Of a stretch of DNA of 64,000 nucleotides, positions 20,132 through 28,978 are shown piece after piece. Source of the stretch: Streptomyces spinosisporus (GTDB lineage: Bacteria; Actinomycetota; Actinomycetes; Streptomycetales; Streptomycetaceae); the NCBI RefSeq assembly GCF_022698145.1, contig NZ_JALDAX010000014.1:1-64000 (forward strand). Direction: 5' to 3'. The position numbers and the translations under genes were made by a program. The notes beneath the pieces were generated by a model that did not search any database, was not told the origin of the DNA, and saw only the letters and a list, made by a program, of their open reading frames with translations. Positions within the stretch are counted from its first letter, which is position 1, and each line of letters starts with the position of its first letter.

Positions 20132-20159
20132 TTGCTTCGACATGTCAACTTAATAGTAT
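20132..20159 (+). promoter_or_regulatory. Probable promoter of the PucR-type regulator
   Basis: TTGCTT at 20132-20137 and TAGTAT at 20154-20159, 16 bases apart, in an unusually AT-rich patch. The same patch contains TTGACA on the minus strand (20148-20143), a possible -35 box for the divergent PLP-enzyme gene. Confidence 0.4.
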
Positions 20160-20185
20160 GCGGTGGATGGAACGAGGTGTCTGCG

Positions 20186-21460
20186 GTGTCTGCAGCGAGC
20201 GTGTCGACTGAGGCCATGACAGGTGTACGCGCCTGCTCGCTGCCCGACAGCTGCGGAGTGCAGGAACCAGGGGCGGGCTGGGTCGACCAACTGGCCGACG
20301 TGATCACCAGGCGGATCACGGAGAAGGTGTTCCCGGCCAGGCGGGGCAGCGTTCCGTTCCACACGAGCCTGCGGCGTTTCGTGCGCACGAACGTGCTCTC
20401 CGTCGCCAACGCCCACGACGCCGTGTGCCCGCCCTGCGAAGAGCCGCAACGATCGGTCCATGAGTTCGGGGTGTGGGTCGCCGAGCAGGGTTTCCCGCTG
20501 ACCGCCGTACAGAACGCGTACTGGACCGGCACACGCCAACTCATCGACGTCTGGGGCGAGATGGGCTGGCCGGGGCTCGCCCCCCTCCGGCACGTGGACG
20601 ACGACCCCACGAACGTCCCCGGCCATGTCGTCTCCCAAGTCGCCGCCACAACCTTCGAGTTCGCCGAGCACGCCATGCGTGCGTCGGTCACCGCCTACCA
20701 GGAGGCCACCGCGAGTCTGCGGCTCGACGGCGCCCAGCGTCGCCGCGCCGTCGTCGACACGATCCTCGCCGCCGGCGGAAGCCGTCCGGACCCCGCGTGG
20801 GACACCGCACTCGGCTACCGGCTCGGCGGCAGCCATGTCGGCCTGCTCCTCGCAGCGGCAGACCGCCGCGAGGCCGACGCCGTCCTGAAGAACGTCCAGA
20901 GCCTCACCGGCGCCCGCGACCGGCTGCTGCTGCCACCCGACACCACCCAGTGGGTGGCCTGGCTGGGATATGGCAGGGCCATACCGGACACGATGTTCGA
21001 CACACTGTGCCAGGCCCTGCGCGACTCGGGTCTGCACACGGCGGTGGGCCGGCCACGTCCCGGCGTCGGAGGCTTCCGTGCCACCCACCGCGAGGCCGTG
21101 CGTGCGGAAGGGGTGCGTGACAGGCTCGCCGCTCCGTCACCGTGCCTGTCCTTCCGGGACGTCTCGCTCGAGGACCTGCTCCTGCACGACCGCCCCTTGG
21201 CCACCACCTTCGTCAACGACGAACTGGGCGCGCTCGCGGACGGCGGACACCGGGCCGCACGGATGCGCGAAACACTGTCCGCCTGGCTGTCCAGCGGCAC
21301 CCACACCGCGACCGCGGCCAGGCTGGGCATCCACGAGAACACGGTCCGCCTGCGGCTGAACGCGGTGGCCGACATCCTGGGCGCCGGCTACCTGGAGCGA
21401 CGGGCGGAACTTCTCGTCGCCCTCCGGCTCTGCAACGCGCTGTCCGTGGCCCGGGCGTAG
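20186..21460 (+). CDS. PucR/CdaR-type transcriptional regulator
   Basis: About 424 residues. The C-terminal end carries the PucR helix-turn-helix TATAARLGIHENTVRLRLNAVADILG, and the region before it is a GGDEF-like sensor part (WVAWLGYGRAIPDT). The N-terminal 180 residues are RsbRD/helical-type (QNAYWTGTRQLIDVW). The start is uncertain: GTG 20186 has ACGAGG before it; GTG 20177 and ATG 20216 are alternatives. Divergent orientation suggests that it controls the amino-acid enzyme gene next door, responding to an unknown metabolite. Confidence 0.82.
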   Translation: MSAASVSTEAMTGVRACSLPDSCGVQEPGAGWVDQLADVITRRITEKVFPARRGSVPFHTSLRRFVRTNVLSVANAHDAVCPPCEEPQRSVHEFGVWVAEQGFPLTAVQNAYWTGTRQLIDVWGEMGWPGLAPLRHVDDDPTNVPGHVVSQVAATTFEFAEHAMRASVTAYQEATASLRLDGAQRRRAVVDTILAAGGSRPDPAWDTALGYRLGGSHVGLLLAAADRREADAVLKNVQSLTGARDRLLLPPDTTQWVAWLGYGRAIPDTMFDTLCQALRDSGLHTAVGRPRPGVGGFRATHREAVRAEGVRDRLAAPSPCLSFRDVSLEDLLLHDRPLATTFVNDELGALADGGHRAARMRETLSAWLSSGTHTATAARLGIHENTVRLRLNAVADILGAGYLERRAELLVALRLCNALSVARA

Positions 21461-21520
21461 CGCCATGGTGCCGCGGCCCCGACATGTGAGCTGCACACCG
21501 TCGCTCACAGGGGCCTGACT

Positions 21521-21549
21521 GCGGCACGCCGCCGAGTACGGCGTGCCGC
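21521..21549. terminator. Convergent-gene terminator
   Basis: Perfect 11-bp stem GCGGCACGCCG / CGGCGTGCCGC with a 7-base loop between the convergent PucR-type and GMC genes. No T-run. Confidence 0.65.
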
Positions 21550-21609
21550 TTGCCGGATCCCGTCAACCTGCCTGAGCACGGTAGGGAAAGCCGAGACCGC
21601 TCACCCCGG

Positions 21610-23136
21610 TCACGCGTCGGACGTCGTCCTCATCAGGTGGGCAGCCCGTTCGGCGATGGCCAGGACGGTCGCGTTGGTCGGGGCGGACACCAGGGACGGC
21701 ATGACCGAGGCGTCAGCGACCCGCAGGCCTGCCGTGGAGCGCACCCGCAGTTCGGGGTCGACCACCGCCAACTCGTCCGTGCCGATACGGCAGGTGCCCA
21801 CGGGGTGGAAGTAAGTGCTCGCGGTGGAGCGCAGATAGGCACGGCAGGCTGCCTCGTCCCGGACGTCGGTTCCGGGAAAGAGTTCGGCCGTCGCCCGGGA
21901 GGCGAGTGGGTCGGTGCGGCCGAGTTCCCGGGCGAGCCGCAGCCCCGCGACGAGCCGGTCGAGGTCACGGTCGTCGGTGAGGTAGGCGGGGTCGAGCAGG
22001 GGCGCCGCGGTCGGGTCCCCGTTGTGCAGCCGGAGCGTGCCCCTGCTCGCCGGGTCCATGAGGGAGAAGAGGATGGAGAAGCCGCCGGGGTCCGCTCCCG
22101 TCCAGCGGGGGTGCAGCGCGGCCCCGACGAACAGGAGCAGCAGGTCGGGTGCCGCGTCCGCGGAACTGCGCGCGACGACCTGCGCCTCGGCCGAAGGCCC
22201 GGCCGCCTGTGGCGGTTCCGGTGAGCCGTACACCACGTAACTGGTCACGTGGTCCTGGAGGTTGGCGCCCACTCCGGGCAGATCGGCGGTGACAGCGAGG
22301 CCGACGCTCCGGAGGTGGTCCGCGGGGCCGATTCCGGAGAGCAGGAGGAGATGCGGCGACCCGATCGCGCCTGCCGCGAGGACGGTCTCACGCTCGGCGA
22401 CCACGGTGCGCCTCTGGCCGGCGACGCTGTACTCCACGCCCCGGCAGCGGCCGTCGTCCACCAGCAGGCGGTGGGCGAAGGCACGGGTGAGCACGGTGAG
22501 GTTGGGCCGGTCCAGGACGGGCCGCAGGTAGGCGTCGGCCGCGCTCTGCCGTCGGCCCGCGACCACGTTCGTCTCCCGCCAGGACACGCCCTCGGCCTGC
22601 CGGCCGTTGCCGTCCTCCAGCGGCTTGTGCCCCGCTGCCACGGCGGCAGCGAACGCGGATGCCGCGAGCGGACCGGGTTCCGGCGTGTGCTCGATGCGCA
22701 TGGGCCCGTCCGTGCCCCGCACCTGCGGGTCACGGCCCGGGGCGGTCTCGCTGCGCCGGAAGAACGGCAGGAGTTCCGCGTAGTTCCAGCCCGCGGCTCC
22801 CTGCGTCTCCCAGGCGTCGTAGCCGGCGGGATGCCCGCGGTGGTGCACCATGCCGTTGATGGCGCTCGACCCGCCGAGCACCTTGCCCCGCGGCCACGCG
22901 TGGACCGCGTTTCCGGTACCGGGCTGCGCGGTCGTGGAGTACGCCCAGTCCACCGAGGAACCCCACAGGCCGAAGGAGGCCAGCGGGTCGGGGGACGCCA
23001 TCTCATCGGGTCCTTCGTCCGCGCCCGCTTCGAGAAGCGCCACGCGGACGTCCGGATCCTCGGAAAGCCTCGCGGCCAGCACGCAGCCGGCGGTACCGGC
23101 TCCGACGATGACGTAGTCATAGGTGGTGTGGCTCAT
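21610..23136 (-). CDS. GMC-family oxidoreductase (choline dehydrogenase-like)
   Basis: 508 residues. N-terminal FAD motif YVIVGAGTAGCVLAARLSED, the GMC signature near GKVLGGSSAINGMVHHRGH, a second signature GAIGSPHLLLLSGIGP, and the C-terminal active-site block TYFHPVGTCRIG with the catalytic histidine, then RVADASVMPSLVSAPTNATVLAIAERAA. It oxidises an alcohol with FAD, with choline or other primary alcohols as typical substrates. ATG 23136 has AGGAG at seven bases. The gene stands alone, so its substrate is open. Confidence 0.9.
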   Translation of the reverse strand: MSHTTYDYVIVGAGTAGCVLAARLSEDPDVRVALLEAGADEGPDEMASPDPLASFGLWGSSVDWAYSTTAQPGTGNAVHAWPRGKVLGGSSAINGMVHHRGHPAGYDAWETQGAAGWNYAELLPFFRRSETAPGRDPQVRGTDGPMRIEHTPEPGPLAASAFAAAVAAGHKPLEDGNGRQAEGVSWRETNVVAGRRQSAADAYLRPVLDRPNLTVLTRAFAHRLLVDDGRCRGVEYSVAGQRRTVVAERETVLAAGAIGSPHLLLLSGIGPADHLRSVGLAVTADLPGVGANLQDHVTSYVVYGSPEPPQAAGPSAEAQVVARSSADAAPDLLLLFVGAALHPRWTGADPGGFSILFSLMDPASRGTLRLHNGDPTAAPLLDPAYLTDDRDLDRLVAGLRLARELGRTDPLASRATAELFPGTDVRDEAACRAYLRSTASTYFHPVGTCRIGTDELAVVDPELRVRSTAGLRVADASVMPSLVSAPTNATVLAIAERAAHLMRTTSDA

Positions 23137-23424
23137 ATGGGTACTCCTGTCCTCCGACGCACGGGATGGAGCCGTACGCCTTCACCGCGGCGCAAATAGG
23201 CCGGCCGCGGCCCCGGACTCACCGTAGGCACGAGGGCCGTACCGTCCGATGTGCGGAGTTCACACAATCGCGGTCCGGGCGTGTGGAATTGCCACCCTGA
23301 GCAGGAAGCCCGCAGCGGCCTCGCACGACCTGTCCGCGGAGTTGTCCTCAGCGGAGCTCTGATGCACAGGAGGCGGCGCCCACCGTTGCAGGGACAGGTA
23401 TGCGACCGCAGCACACCCGCCGCG

Positions 23425-23958
23425 TCAGTCCGTGCGCCGCTGGTTCAGATGGTCCAGGGCCCACAGAGCCCAGTCGCGCATCGCCTGGTACTGGCGCAGG
23501 CCGTACTCGGCTGCCAACTGTCCGAGTACGTCACGGCCCTCCGGCGGCTCCTCCGCCCGGTGAGCACGGTGGGCACTGAGTTGGGTCACCCCCTGCTCGG
23601 CGTGCTCGATGACACCGCGCAGCGCGGCAGCCGCCTCCTCCGGCTCCAGAGCCTCCAACAAGAACATGCGCAGCACCTGCTCATTGCGCACCACCCCTTG
23701 CCCCCAGGGCTCCAGCAGCCACTTGCGCAGCTCCTCACGGCCCTGGGACGTCACCGAGTAAGTCCGTCGCCTGCGTGGCCCTTCCTCGGTGACCTCCACG
23801 AGGCCGCGCTCCGCCATGCGGACGAGCTCCGGGTACACGCTCGTATGCCCGGCCTGCCAGGCGTACCGCCCGAGGTCCTGCTCGAACTCCTTCGTGAGGT
23901 CGTATCCGCTGGCGGGCTCCACGGCCAGCAGCCCCAGCAGGGCATGCGTCAGTGACAT
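23425..23958 (-). CDS. PadR-family transcriptional regulator
   Basis: 177 residues. N-terminal winged helix SLTHALLGLLAVEPASGYDL with the PadR YPELVRMAERGLVEV block, followed by a C-terminal Vir-like dimerisation helix ending LDHLNQRRTD. PadR proteins repress genes until a ligand binds. The divergent TMEM175-like gene at 24254 is the likely target, because similar palindromes lie at both ends of the shared intergenic region, one at this gene's start codon. Confidence 0.88.
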   Translation of the reverse strand: MSLTHALLGLLAVEPASGYDLTKEFEQDLGRYAWQAGHTSVYPELVRMAERGLVEVTEEGPRRRRTYSVTSQGREELRKWLLEPWGQGVVRNEQVLRMFLLEALEPEEAAAALRGVIEHAEQGVTQLSAHRAHRAEEPPEGRDVLGQLAAEYGLRQYQAMRDWALWALDHLNQRRTD

Positions 23959-23989
23959 GTAAAGAGACTACATGTCGCATACGACACCT
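23955..23989. promoter_or_regulatory. Likely PadR operator at the padR start
   Basis: ATGTCGCATACGACACCT at 23972-23989 matches ATGTCGNNNNCGACACNT, the form also seen at 24149. Just beside it ACATGT occurs twice (23955-23960 and 23970-23975), the first covering the regulator's start codon. This suggests autoregulation. Confidence 0.55.
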
Positions 23990-24143
23990 AGATGTGATGC
24001 AGGTGACCCGCAGGTCGTGGGAACGGCCGCCCTTGCTTGCCCAGGCCACACCGGCCTGTGGTCTCAGCCGGATCGTCGCACCGCAGCGCCTTCACCGCCC
24101 CGTCCGACGGTTCGGATCGCCGCCCGCGAGCAATAGCTCCGGT

Positions 24144-24173
24144 TTGACATGTCGAAGTCGACACATGCAGAGT
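24144..24173 (+). promoter_or_regulatory. Promoter with second likely PadR operator
   Basis: TTGACA at 24144-24149 overlaps the palindrome ATGTCGAAGTCGACACAT (24149-24166), an ATGT-N10-ACAT site as known for PadR proteins. A weak -10 box CAGAGT follows at 24168. The start codon of the membrane protein is 80 bases downstream. Confidence 0.55.
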
Positions 24174-24253
24174 CGGGTCCGCGCGACGTGCATCGTCACC
24201 CGGCCGTGAGCAGGCCGGGACCGAAGACAGCAACAGAACGAGGAGCCCTGACA

Positions 24254-24898
24254 GTGAGACCTATGCCCGGGATCGACGTCGAGCGTGTACGGGCGTTCGC
24301 CGACGCCGTCTTCGCCATCGCCATCACGTTCCTGGCCCTGGACGTGCGCATCCCCGAGGACCTGCCTGCTTCAGAACTCGGCCACGGTCTCAAGGAAGCA
24401 GTCCCCACCGTCGCCGGATACCTGCTCAGCTTCCTCGTCGTCGGGATGCTGTGGGTGTCCCATCACCGCCTGTTCCATACGGCGAAAGTGCTGGACGGCC
24501 CGCTGCTCTACCTCGATCTGGCACTGATGGCCGTGGTCGCCGTCCTGCCGTTCCCGACGAAGATCATCACCACGTACCAGAGCAACGCGCTCGCGATCTC
24601 TCTGTACGCCGGCACGATCACCCTGGCAGCGCTGCTGCTCACGGCGATGACGCTCTGGATCCGCTCACACCCGGCCATGTGCAACCCCGAGGCGCCCCGC
24701 TCCCTCAGCACCCAGTCACTGCACTACGGCGTGGGCACGGCGATCGTCTTCGCGACCTCGATACCGGTGGCCGCCATCTCGCCGGACGCCGCGGAGTACT
24801 GGTGGGTGGCGCTGGCCGTCCCCTTCCGGATCTTTATGGCGTGGCGTCGCTCCAGGGCGACCAGGCAGACGGAGTTGACGCCGGCCACCATGTCCTGA
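24254..24898 (+). CDS. TMEM175/DUF1211-family membrane protein (possible K+ channel)
   Basis: 214 residues with about six membrane helices. The first helix begins with the family signature RVRAFADAVFAIAITFLALD (RxxxFSD motif with Ala for Ser), which lines the pore in TMEM175 channels. Bacterial members conduct potassium as tetramers; transport here is inferred. GTG 24254 follows a GAGGAG site; ATG 24263 is an alternative. It is divergent from the PadR gene and probably repressed by it. Confidence 0.82.
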   Translation: MRPMPGIDVERVRAFADAVFAIAITFLALDVRIPEDLPASELGHGLKEAVPTVAGYLLSFLVVGMLWVSHHRLFHTAKVLDGPLLYLDLALMAVVAVLPFPTKIITTYQSNALAISLYAGTITLAALLLTAMTLWIRSHPAMCNPEAPRSLSTQSLHYGVGTAIVFATSIPVAAISPDAAEYWWVALAVPFRIFMAWRRSRATRQTELTPATMS

Positions 24899-24948
24899 CC
24901 TTCCGCAGCCTCCGACAGGACGGCCGCACCCGACTTCTGGATGGCTTC

Positions 24949-25836
24949 ATGACCGAGCAGTCCTCCGCCGCACCGCGCCTTGGTGAGTTCCTGCGGGCCA
25001 GGCGCACCGCCGCCGATCCGGCTCGATGGGGTTTCGAGTCCGACCGGCACAGACGGGTACCGGGTCTGCGCCGGGAGGAACTGGCGCAGTTGTCGCAGGT
25101 GAGCGTCGCGTCCATTGCGCGTATCGAGCAGGGGCGCACCCATCGCGCGTCCAAGGACGTACTGACGGCACTGGCCGACGCCCTGGAGTTGTCCGGAGAA
25201 GAACGCGCATACCTGTTCGTCGCCGCCGGTCGCTCCACCGACGACGACGGGCGCCGATCCCCCGGTACACCGCACGACGACGCTGTTCCCGTCGCCCTCG
25301 CACAACTGGTGCACGATCTCACTGACGTACCCGCCCTCGTCCTCAACCGGCGCTTGGACATACTCCTGTGGAGCCGTGCCGCTGCCGCGTTGTTCGTGGA
25401 CTTCGGCCTGCTCACGCGCCTGGACCGCAACCTGGTCCGGCTCGCCTTCTGCCACGAGCGCTACCGTGCGCTCTTCGGCCACCAGTGGGAGTCGATGGCA
25501 CGGAACGTCGTGGCAGCGCTCCGCAGTCAAGCAGACCGGTGTCCCGATGACACCGCACTGCAGGCCCTCGTCGGTGAACTGGTCATCCACGACTCCCTTT
25601 TCGCAGCCTGGTGGGGAGCCACGACGCACCCGGTGTCGAAGCCGCCCCGGCTGACATGTCATCACCCCACCGCAGGCGAAATCACCCTGGAGATCCACGT
25701 GTTGAGGTCGGAGGGACACCAGCGCGCCGACCTGACCCTGGTGACATGCGCACCACGGCCCAACTCCCCTTCCCAGCAAGCCCTGCGGCTGCTCCTTGAA
25801 GGGATCGGCGATGTGGACCGGGCCGTTGCGGGGTGA
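24949..25836 (+). CDS. XRE-family regulator with MmyB-like ligand domain
   Basis: 295 residues. N-terminal helix-turn-helix with LGEFLRARRTAADPARWG and RREELAQLSQVSVASIARIEQGR; C-terminal MmyB-like domain (LVLNRRLDILLWSRAAAALF, then RCPDDTALQALVGEL). Family members often regulate a neighbouring oxidoreductase. Here the gene directly downstream is only an SDR relic, so its target may be lost. ATG 24949 is the first good start; it lies 50 bases after the membrane protein gene. Confidence 0.87.
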   Translation: MTEQSSAAPRLGEFLRARRTAADPARWGFESDRHRRVPGLRREELAQLSQVSVASIARIEQGRTHRASKDVLTALADALELSGEERAYLFVAAGRSTDDDGRRSPGTPHDDAVPVALAQLVHDLTDVPALVLNRRLDILLWSRAAAALFVDFGLLTRLDRNLVRLAFCHERYRALFGHQWESMARNVVAALRSQADRCPDDTALQALVGELVIHDSLFAAWWGATTHPVSKPPRLTCHHPTAGEITLEIHVLRSEGHQRADLTLVTCAPRPNSPSQQALRLLLEGIGDVDRAVAG

Positions 25837-25920
25837 GCACCACACAGTTCGCCACGAAGGATCATTCCCGTTGCCGAAGCCGCAGGGGGACACCGACCGG
25901 GTCACCGATCCCCGACGTTC

Positions 25921-26062
25921 ATGCAGGGCCTTCCGCTGGGCGCCTCGGGCACCTTCCTCTGGTACCGGGACATCGCCCGCATCCTGCGCGACCAGCTCCC
26001 CGACGAAGCCGGCGACAGCAGCAAGGCCCGCACGCTCGGCCGGCGCCCGCAGGGCCGCGACG
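25921..26062 (+). pseudogene. Remnant of an SDR/NAD-dependent epimerase C-terminus
   Basis: The segment GTFLWYRDIARILRDQLPDE, followed by a shortened SSKARTLGRRPQ, matches the C-terminal part of extended SDR proteins (aldehyde reductase/epimerase type), where about 60 residues normally separate the two blocks. N-terminal Rossmann fold and active site are missing. MmyB-type regulators often neighbour such oxidoreductases, which fits its place behind the XRE gene. Confidence 0.45.
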
Positions 26063-26070
26063 AGTGTCGC

Positions 26071-26290
26071 TCATGCGGCCGGTCGAGGCTGCGCGACCAT
26101 GACCAGATCTGCGGGCTGAACGGTAGTCCAGGGGACTTCGCGAACGCGCGATCCGGGCTGGTGAGTGAGCTTCCAGCGGCGGGCTATGCAGACGATGGAG
26201 ACCGTGAGTTCGGCCAGGGCGTAGGTGTCACCGACGCATTTGTGCTTGCCGACACCGAAGGGCAGGGTCGTTCCACAGCAGTTGGCGCGT
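26071..26290 (-). pseudogene. C-terminal remnant of a cytochrome P450
   Basis: Read on the minus strand, the frame ending at the TGA at 26073-26071 contains LPFGVGKHKCVGDTYALAEL, the complete haem-binding signature with its cysteine ligand, followed by a normal P450 tail ending VQPADLVMVAQPRPAA. Upstream of the haem loop the frame is no longer P450-like, so only about 65 C-terminal residues remain. Confidence 0.75.
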
Positions 26291-26389
26291 TCAACCCACG
26301 CGGCCCGGCTTTTATGCCCGGCGGTTCAGGAACGGCAGGGGCTGTTCCCGAAGGTCGGGCCGAGGCCCAGCAGCCGAGGGTCAACTCCC

Positions 26390-26610
26390 TCACACCGATA
26401 CCCGCTTGTTGCCGTATGGCACGAGGTGACGAGGCATCACCTGGTCCAGCCAGTCGTAGACCCGTGTGAAGGCCAGCCTTTGGGCGCCGGACTGGCAGTG
26501 GGCCTCACCGCCCTCGTCCTCGCTGAACGCCATGAACGTCTTTTCGCAGGTGAGGTGGTTGTACAGCTTCTCCGGCCGGCCTTTGAAGAAGACTGCTTCC
26601 CGCCCAGGCC
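26390..26610 (-). pseudogene. C-terminal remnant of an alpha/beta hydrolase
   Basis: On the minus strand, the frame ending at 26390 reads RPEKLYNHLTCEKTFMAFSE, then EGGEAHCQSGAQ and YDWLDQVMP. The His in the GGEAHC block and the DWLD helix are typical of the end of dienelactone-hydrolase-like esterases. The nucleophile elbow and the rest of the barrel are absent. It lies between the P450 relic and the intact SCO4225-like gene. Confidence 0.55.
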
Positions 26611-26653
26611 ATTCACTGCCGTCAGGCGTGGCCGTCGCGGCCTGACAGACGTG

Positions 26654-26977
26654 TCAGACGCTGCCCAGGCGGCCTCCGCGCGTGGGTCGTACGAAGACCC
26701 AGCGGTACGCGGCACTCAAGACGCATGCCTGGAACAGGGCGCCCACGATGATCCCTGTCCAGAACAGTTCGCCGGGAAGCGCGACGAACAGCAAAGAGGT
26801 CGGCGCGGTGACCATGAAGAGCCACACTCCCGCGAAGCTTGCCTCCGTGCGCACGATGAACGTGTCCACCCCGACCCAGATGCCCACGGCTGTCACCAGA
26901 GCCAGGTAGGCCAGGGCGACTGGGTGCAGCAGATGCTGACGGAGGGCCCGGGAGAGGGAACGAGAGGAGGAAGACAT
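26654..26977 (-). CDS. SCO4225-family small membrane protein
   Basis: 107 residues with about three membrane helices (VALAYLALVTAVGIWVGV, VWLFMVTAPTSLLFVALPG, WTGIIVGALFQACVLSAAY), length and pattern as in the SCO4225 family of Streptomyces. Function unknown. ATG 26977 is chosen because CGGAG precedes it; the longer frame upstream is not hydrophobic or family-like. It is an intact gene among relics. Confidence 0.75.
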   Translation of the reverse strand: MSSSSRSLSRALRQHLLHPVALAYLALVTAVGIWVGVDTFIVRTEASFAGVWLFMVTAPTSLLFVALPGELFWTGIIVGALFQACVLSAAYRWVFVRPTRGGRLGSV

Positions 26978-27175
26978 GATGCAACTCCGTTGCCTATGAG
27001 GGGCGCTGACTTCTTGAGCATCAGCATGTCTTCGCCCGGTGACCCGCGCTTGAGTACCGGTACTCAGGTCCACCTCCGCGATCGGACCTGACTGCAACGC
27101 GCGTCGTAGCCGAGGTGGCGGGACAGGGCATCGGCCAACCACGCCACGGGATTTCTCGCCTGAATCGACGTACCG

Positions 27176-27409
27176 TTGCCCCTCATCAACAGCTCCAAGA
27201 CCCAAAGCATTTCAGCCGCGGGGGACTCCTATGAGGCGTCGTCCGGAGGCGAGGACATGGCCCGCGCATTGGGAAGCAGGGCGGACATCTTCCTGTACGT
27301 CGCCCCGGTCGCTCTGATCGCCTTCCTGGTCACGCTGTTCATCAAGGAGGTTCCACTGCGCGCATCCAACGGCCTCAGCCAGACCGCGAAGGCGGAACGT
27401 ACGCCGTAG
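27176..27409 (+). pseudogene. C-terminal remnant of a DHA2-family MFS exporter
   Basis: About 75 codons ending ALGSRADIFLYVAPVALIAF followed by an LFIKEVPLR-type tail. The last transmembrane helix plus KEVPLR is the usual end of 14-helix EmrB/QacA-like drug exporters of about 500 residues. Everything upstream is missing. The weak leading Met at 27176 is not a credible start. Confidence 0.6.
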
Positions 27410-27421
27410 GAACATCAGATA

Positions 27422-27480
27422 GAACGTTCAGTCTTGACACGGTGCATCGGGATCGGGAAGTTGATCAAGGCAGAACGTTC
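27422..27480 (+). promoter_or_regulatory. Twin-operator promoter (GAACGTTC type) before the FAD oxidase
   Basis: GAACGTTC at 27422-27429, four bases (AGTC), then TTGACA at 27434-27439 as -35 box and a weak -10 box GAAGTT at 27457-27462. A second GAACGTTC lies at 27473-27480, 51 bp from the first. The two copies bracket the promoter as expected for a TetR-type repressor. Confidence 0.75.
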
Positions 27481-27546
27481 GTTCCACCCAAGGGTGCGGA
27501 CCCAAGCCAACTGCCCACGCTGCGCTGGAAATTCAAGAAAGTGACC

Positions 27547-28920
27547 ATGCCACCACCCACCCCCACACAGATCGCCCGCCTCACCGAATCCCTGCAAAGG
27601 AACGTCCGGACCGGAGAGGTGACCACCGCCGGGCCCGGCTACGACGCCGGCCGACGCATTTGGAACGGTGCCGTTTCTTCCCGGCCGGGTGTCATCGTCC
27701 GGTGCGCCGACCCGGCCGAGGTCCGGGCCGCCGTCATCGCCGCGCAGGAGAACGGTGTTCCTCTGACGGTGCGCGGCGGCGGGCACGACTGGGCCGGGAG
27801 GTCCCTGAGCGATGGTGGCCTGACCATCGACCTGTCCGGCTTGCGCTCGGTGACGGTCGACGCCGAGGCTCAGGTCGCCCAGGTGTCGGGGGGTGCCACG
27901 GCTGCCGATGTCGCCGCCGCCGCTCACCGCTTCGGTCTGACCGCCGCAACAGGCTCTGCCGGGGCGGTGGGCATGGCGGGCCTGACACTCGGCGGCGGCT
28001 ACGGATTCCTCATGGGCCGCTTCGGACTCGCCCTGGACAATCTGCTGTCCGCGGACGTGGTGCCGGCCGACGGCTCGATCGTCACGGCCGACTCCGATCG
28101 GGAACCGGACCTGTTCTGGGCCCTGCGCGGCGGTGGCGGCAATTTCGGTGCCGTCACCTCGATGCGGGTACGCCTGCATCGTGTGCCCACGCTTCTGTCC
28201 GGCATGATCCTGTTTCCGTGGACGCAGCTCGCGACCGTACTGGCCGGGCTTTCGGACGTCCTGGCCGAGAACATGGACGAGTTGACCGTGCAGTCGGGTG
28301 TCCTGCCCGGCCCCGACGGAAAGCCCGCGTTCTTCCTTTCGCCGACCTGGAGCGGTGATGACGCCTCGGCCGGGGAACACGCGTTGGCACGGCTCGGCTC
28401 TCTCGGAACGCCCCTCGTGTCTCACGTCTCCGCCACCACCGCGCCCGAGATGCTGGCGGGCATCGACGCGCAGTTCCCCTTCGGACGGCACGTCGAGATC
28501 CGCCAGCGGTCGGTACCGTCTCTCACCCCGGACGTGCGCGAGGCGCTGGACTTGGCCGGGTCCACACTGACGTCGTCCTACTCCGCCGTATCCGTGCACA
28601 GCCTGCACGGCGCCGCGACGCGCGTGCCCCTGGAGGACACGGCATTCGGCATCCGCACCCCGCATCTCATGATCGAGGTCATCGCCCAGTGGGAGCCCGC
28701 CGACAGCCGTGCGGCGGAACACCGCGCCTGGGCCGACAAGGTGAACGGCGCCTTCGAGGCGGACGCACTGCCGGGCGGGTACCCCAACCTGCTCGGGCCC
28801 GATGAGGCGGCGCAGATAGCCCACGCCTACGGCCCGAACACCGCGAGGCTGCTCGCACTGAAGCAGCGCTTCGATCCACAGCACGTCTTCCGCGCCATCC
28901 CGCTGCCGGATCCGGCGTAG
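27547..28920 (+). CDS. FAD-linked oxidase with BBE domain (berberine-bridge-like)
   Basis: 457 residues. FAD-binding PCMH-type domain with PLTVRGGGHDWAGRSLSDGG (the His normally bonds FAD), then LTLGGGYGFLMGRFGLALDN and the GGGGNFGAVTS loop; the C-terminal BBE helix ends in PNTARLLALKQRFDPQHVF. The second covalent FAD ligand, usually Cys, is not present at the expected GxxGxxxxGG position (SAGAVGMAGLTLGGG), so single attachment is likely. Such enzymes oxidise alcohols, sugars or reticuline-like substrates. ATG 27547 is preferred; the ribosome site AAGAAAG is weak. The promoter carries two GAACGTTC operators. Confidence 0.85.
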   Translation: MPPPTPTQIARLTESLQRNVRTGEVTTAGPGYDAGRRIWNGAVSSRPGVIVRCADPAEVRAAVIAAQENGVPLTVRGGGHDWAGRSLSDGGLTIDLSGLRSVTVDAEAQVAQVSGGATAADVAAAAHRFGLTAATGSAGAVGMAGLTLGGGYGFLMGRFGLALDNLLSADVVPADGSIVTADSDREPDLFWALRGGGGNFGAVTSMRVRLHRVPTLLSGMILFPWTQLATVLAGLSDVLAENMDELTVQSGVLPGPDGKPAFFLSPTWSGDDASAGEHALARLGSLGTPLVSHVSATTAPEMLAGIDAQFPFGRHVEIRQRSVPSLTPDVREALDLAGSTLTSSYSAVSVHSLHGAATRVPLEDTAFGIRTPHLMIEVIAQWEPADSRAAEHRAWADKVNGAFEADALPGGYPNLLGPDEAAQIAHAYGPNTARLLALKQRFDPQHVFRAIPLPDPA

Positions 28921-28978
28921 AGCTCACCCGACCCACGCCCCATTCACCATCCCCAACCATCAAGGACGAGACAGACCA

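Noticed and set aside
20134..24162. Shared 14-mer TTGACATGTCGAAG at about 20135 (minus strand) and 24144 (plus strand)
   Set aside because: Several shared 14-mers are expected by chance in 64 kb, and the first site lacks the second half of the PadR palindrome.
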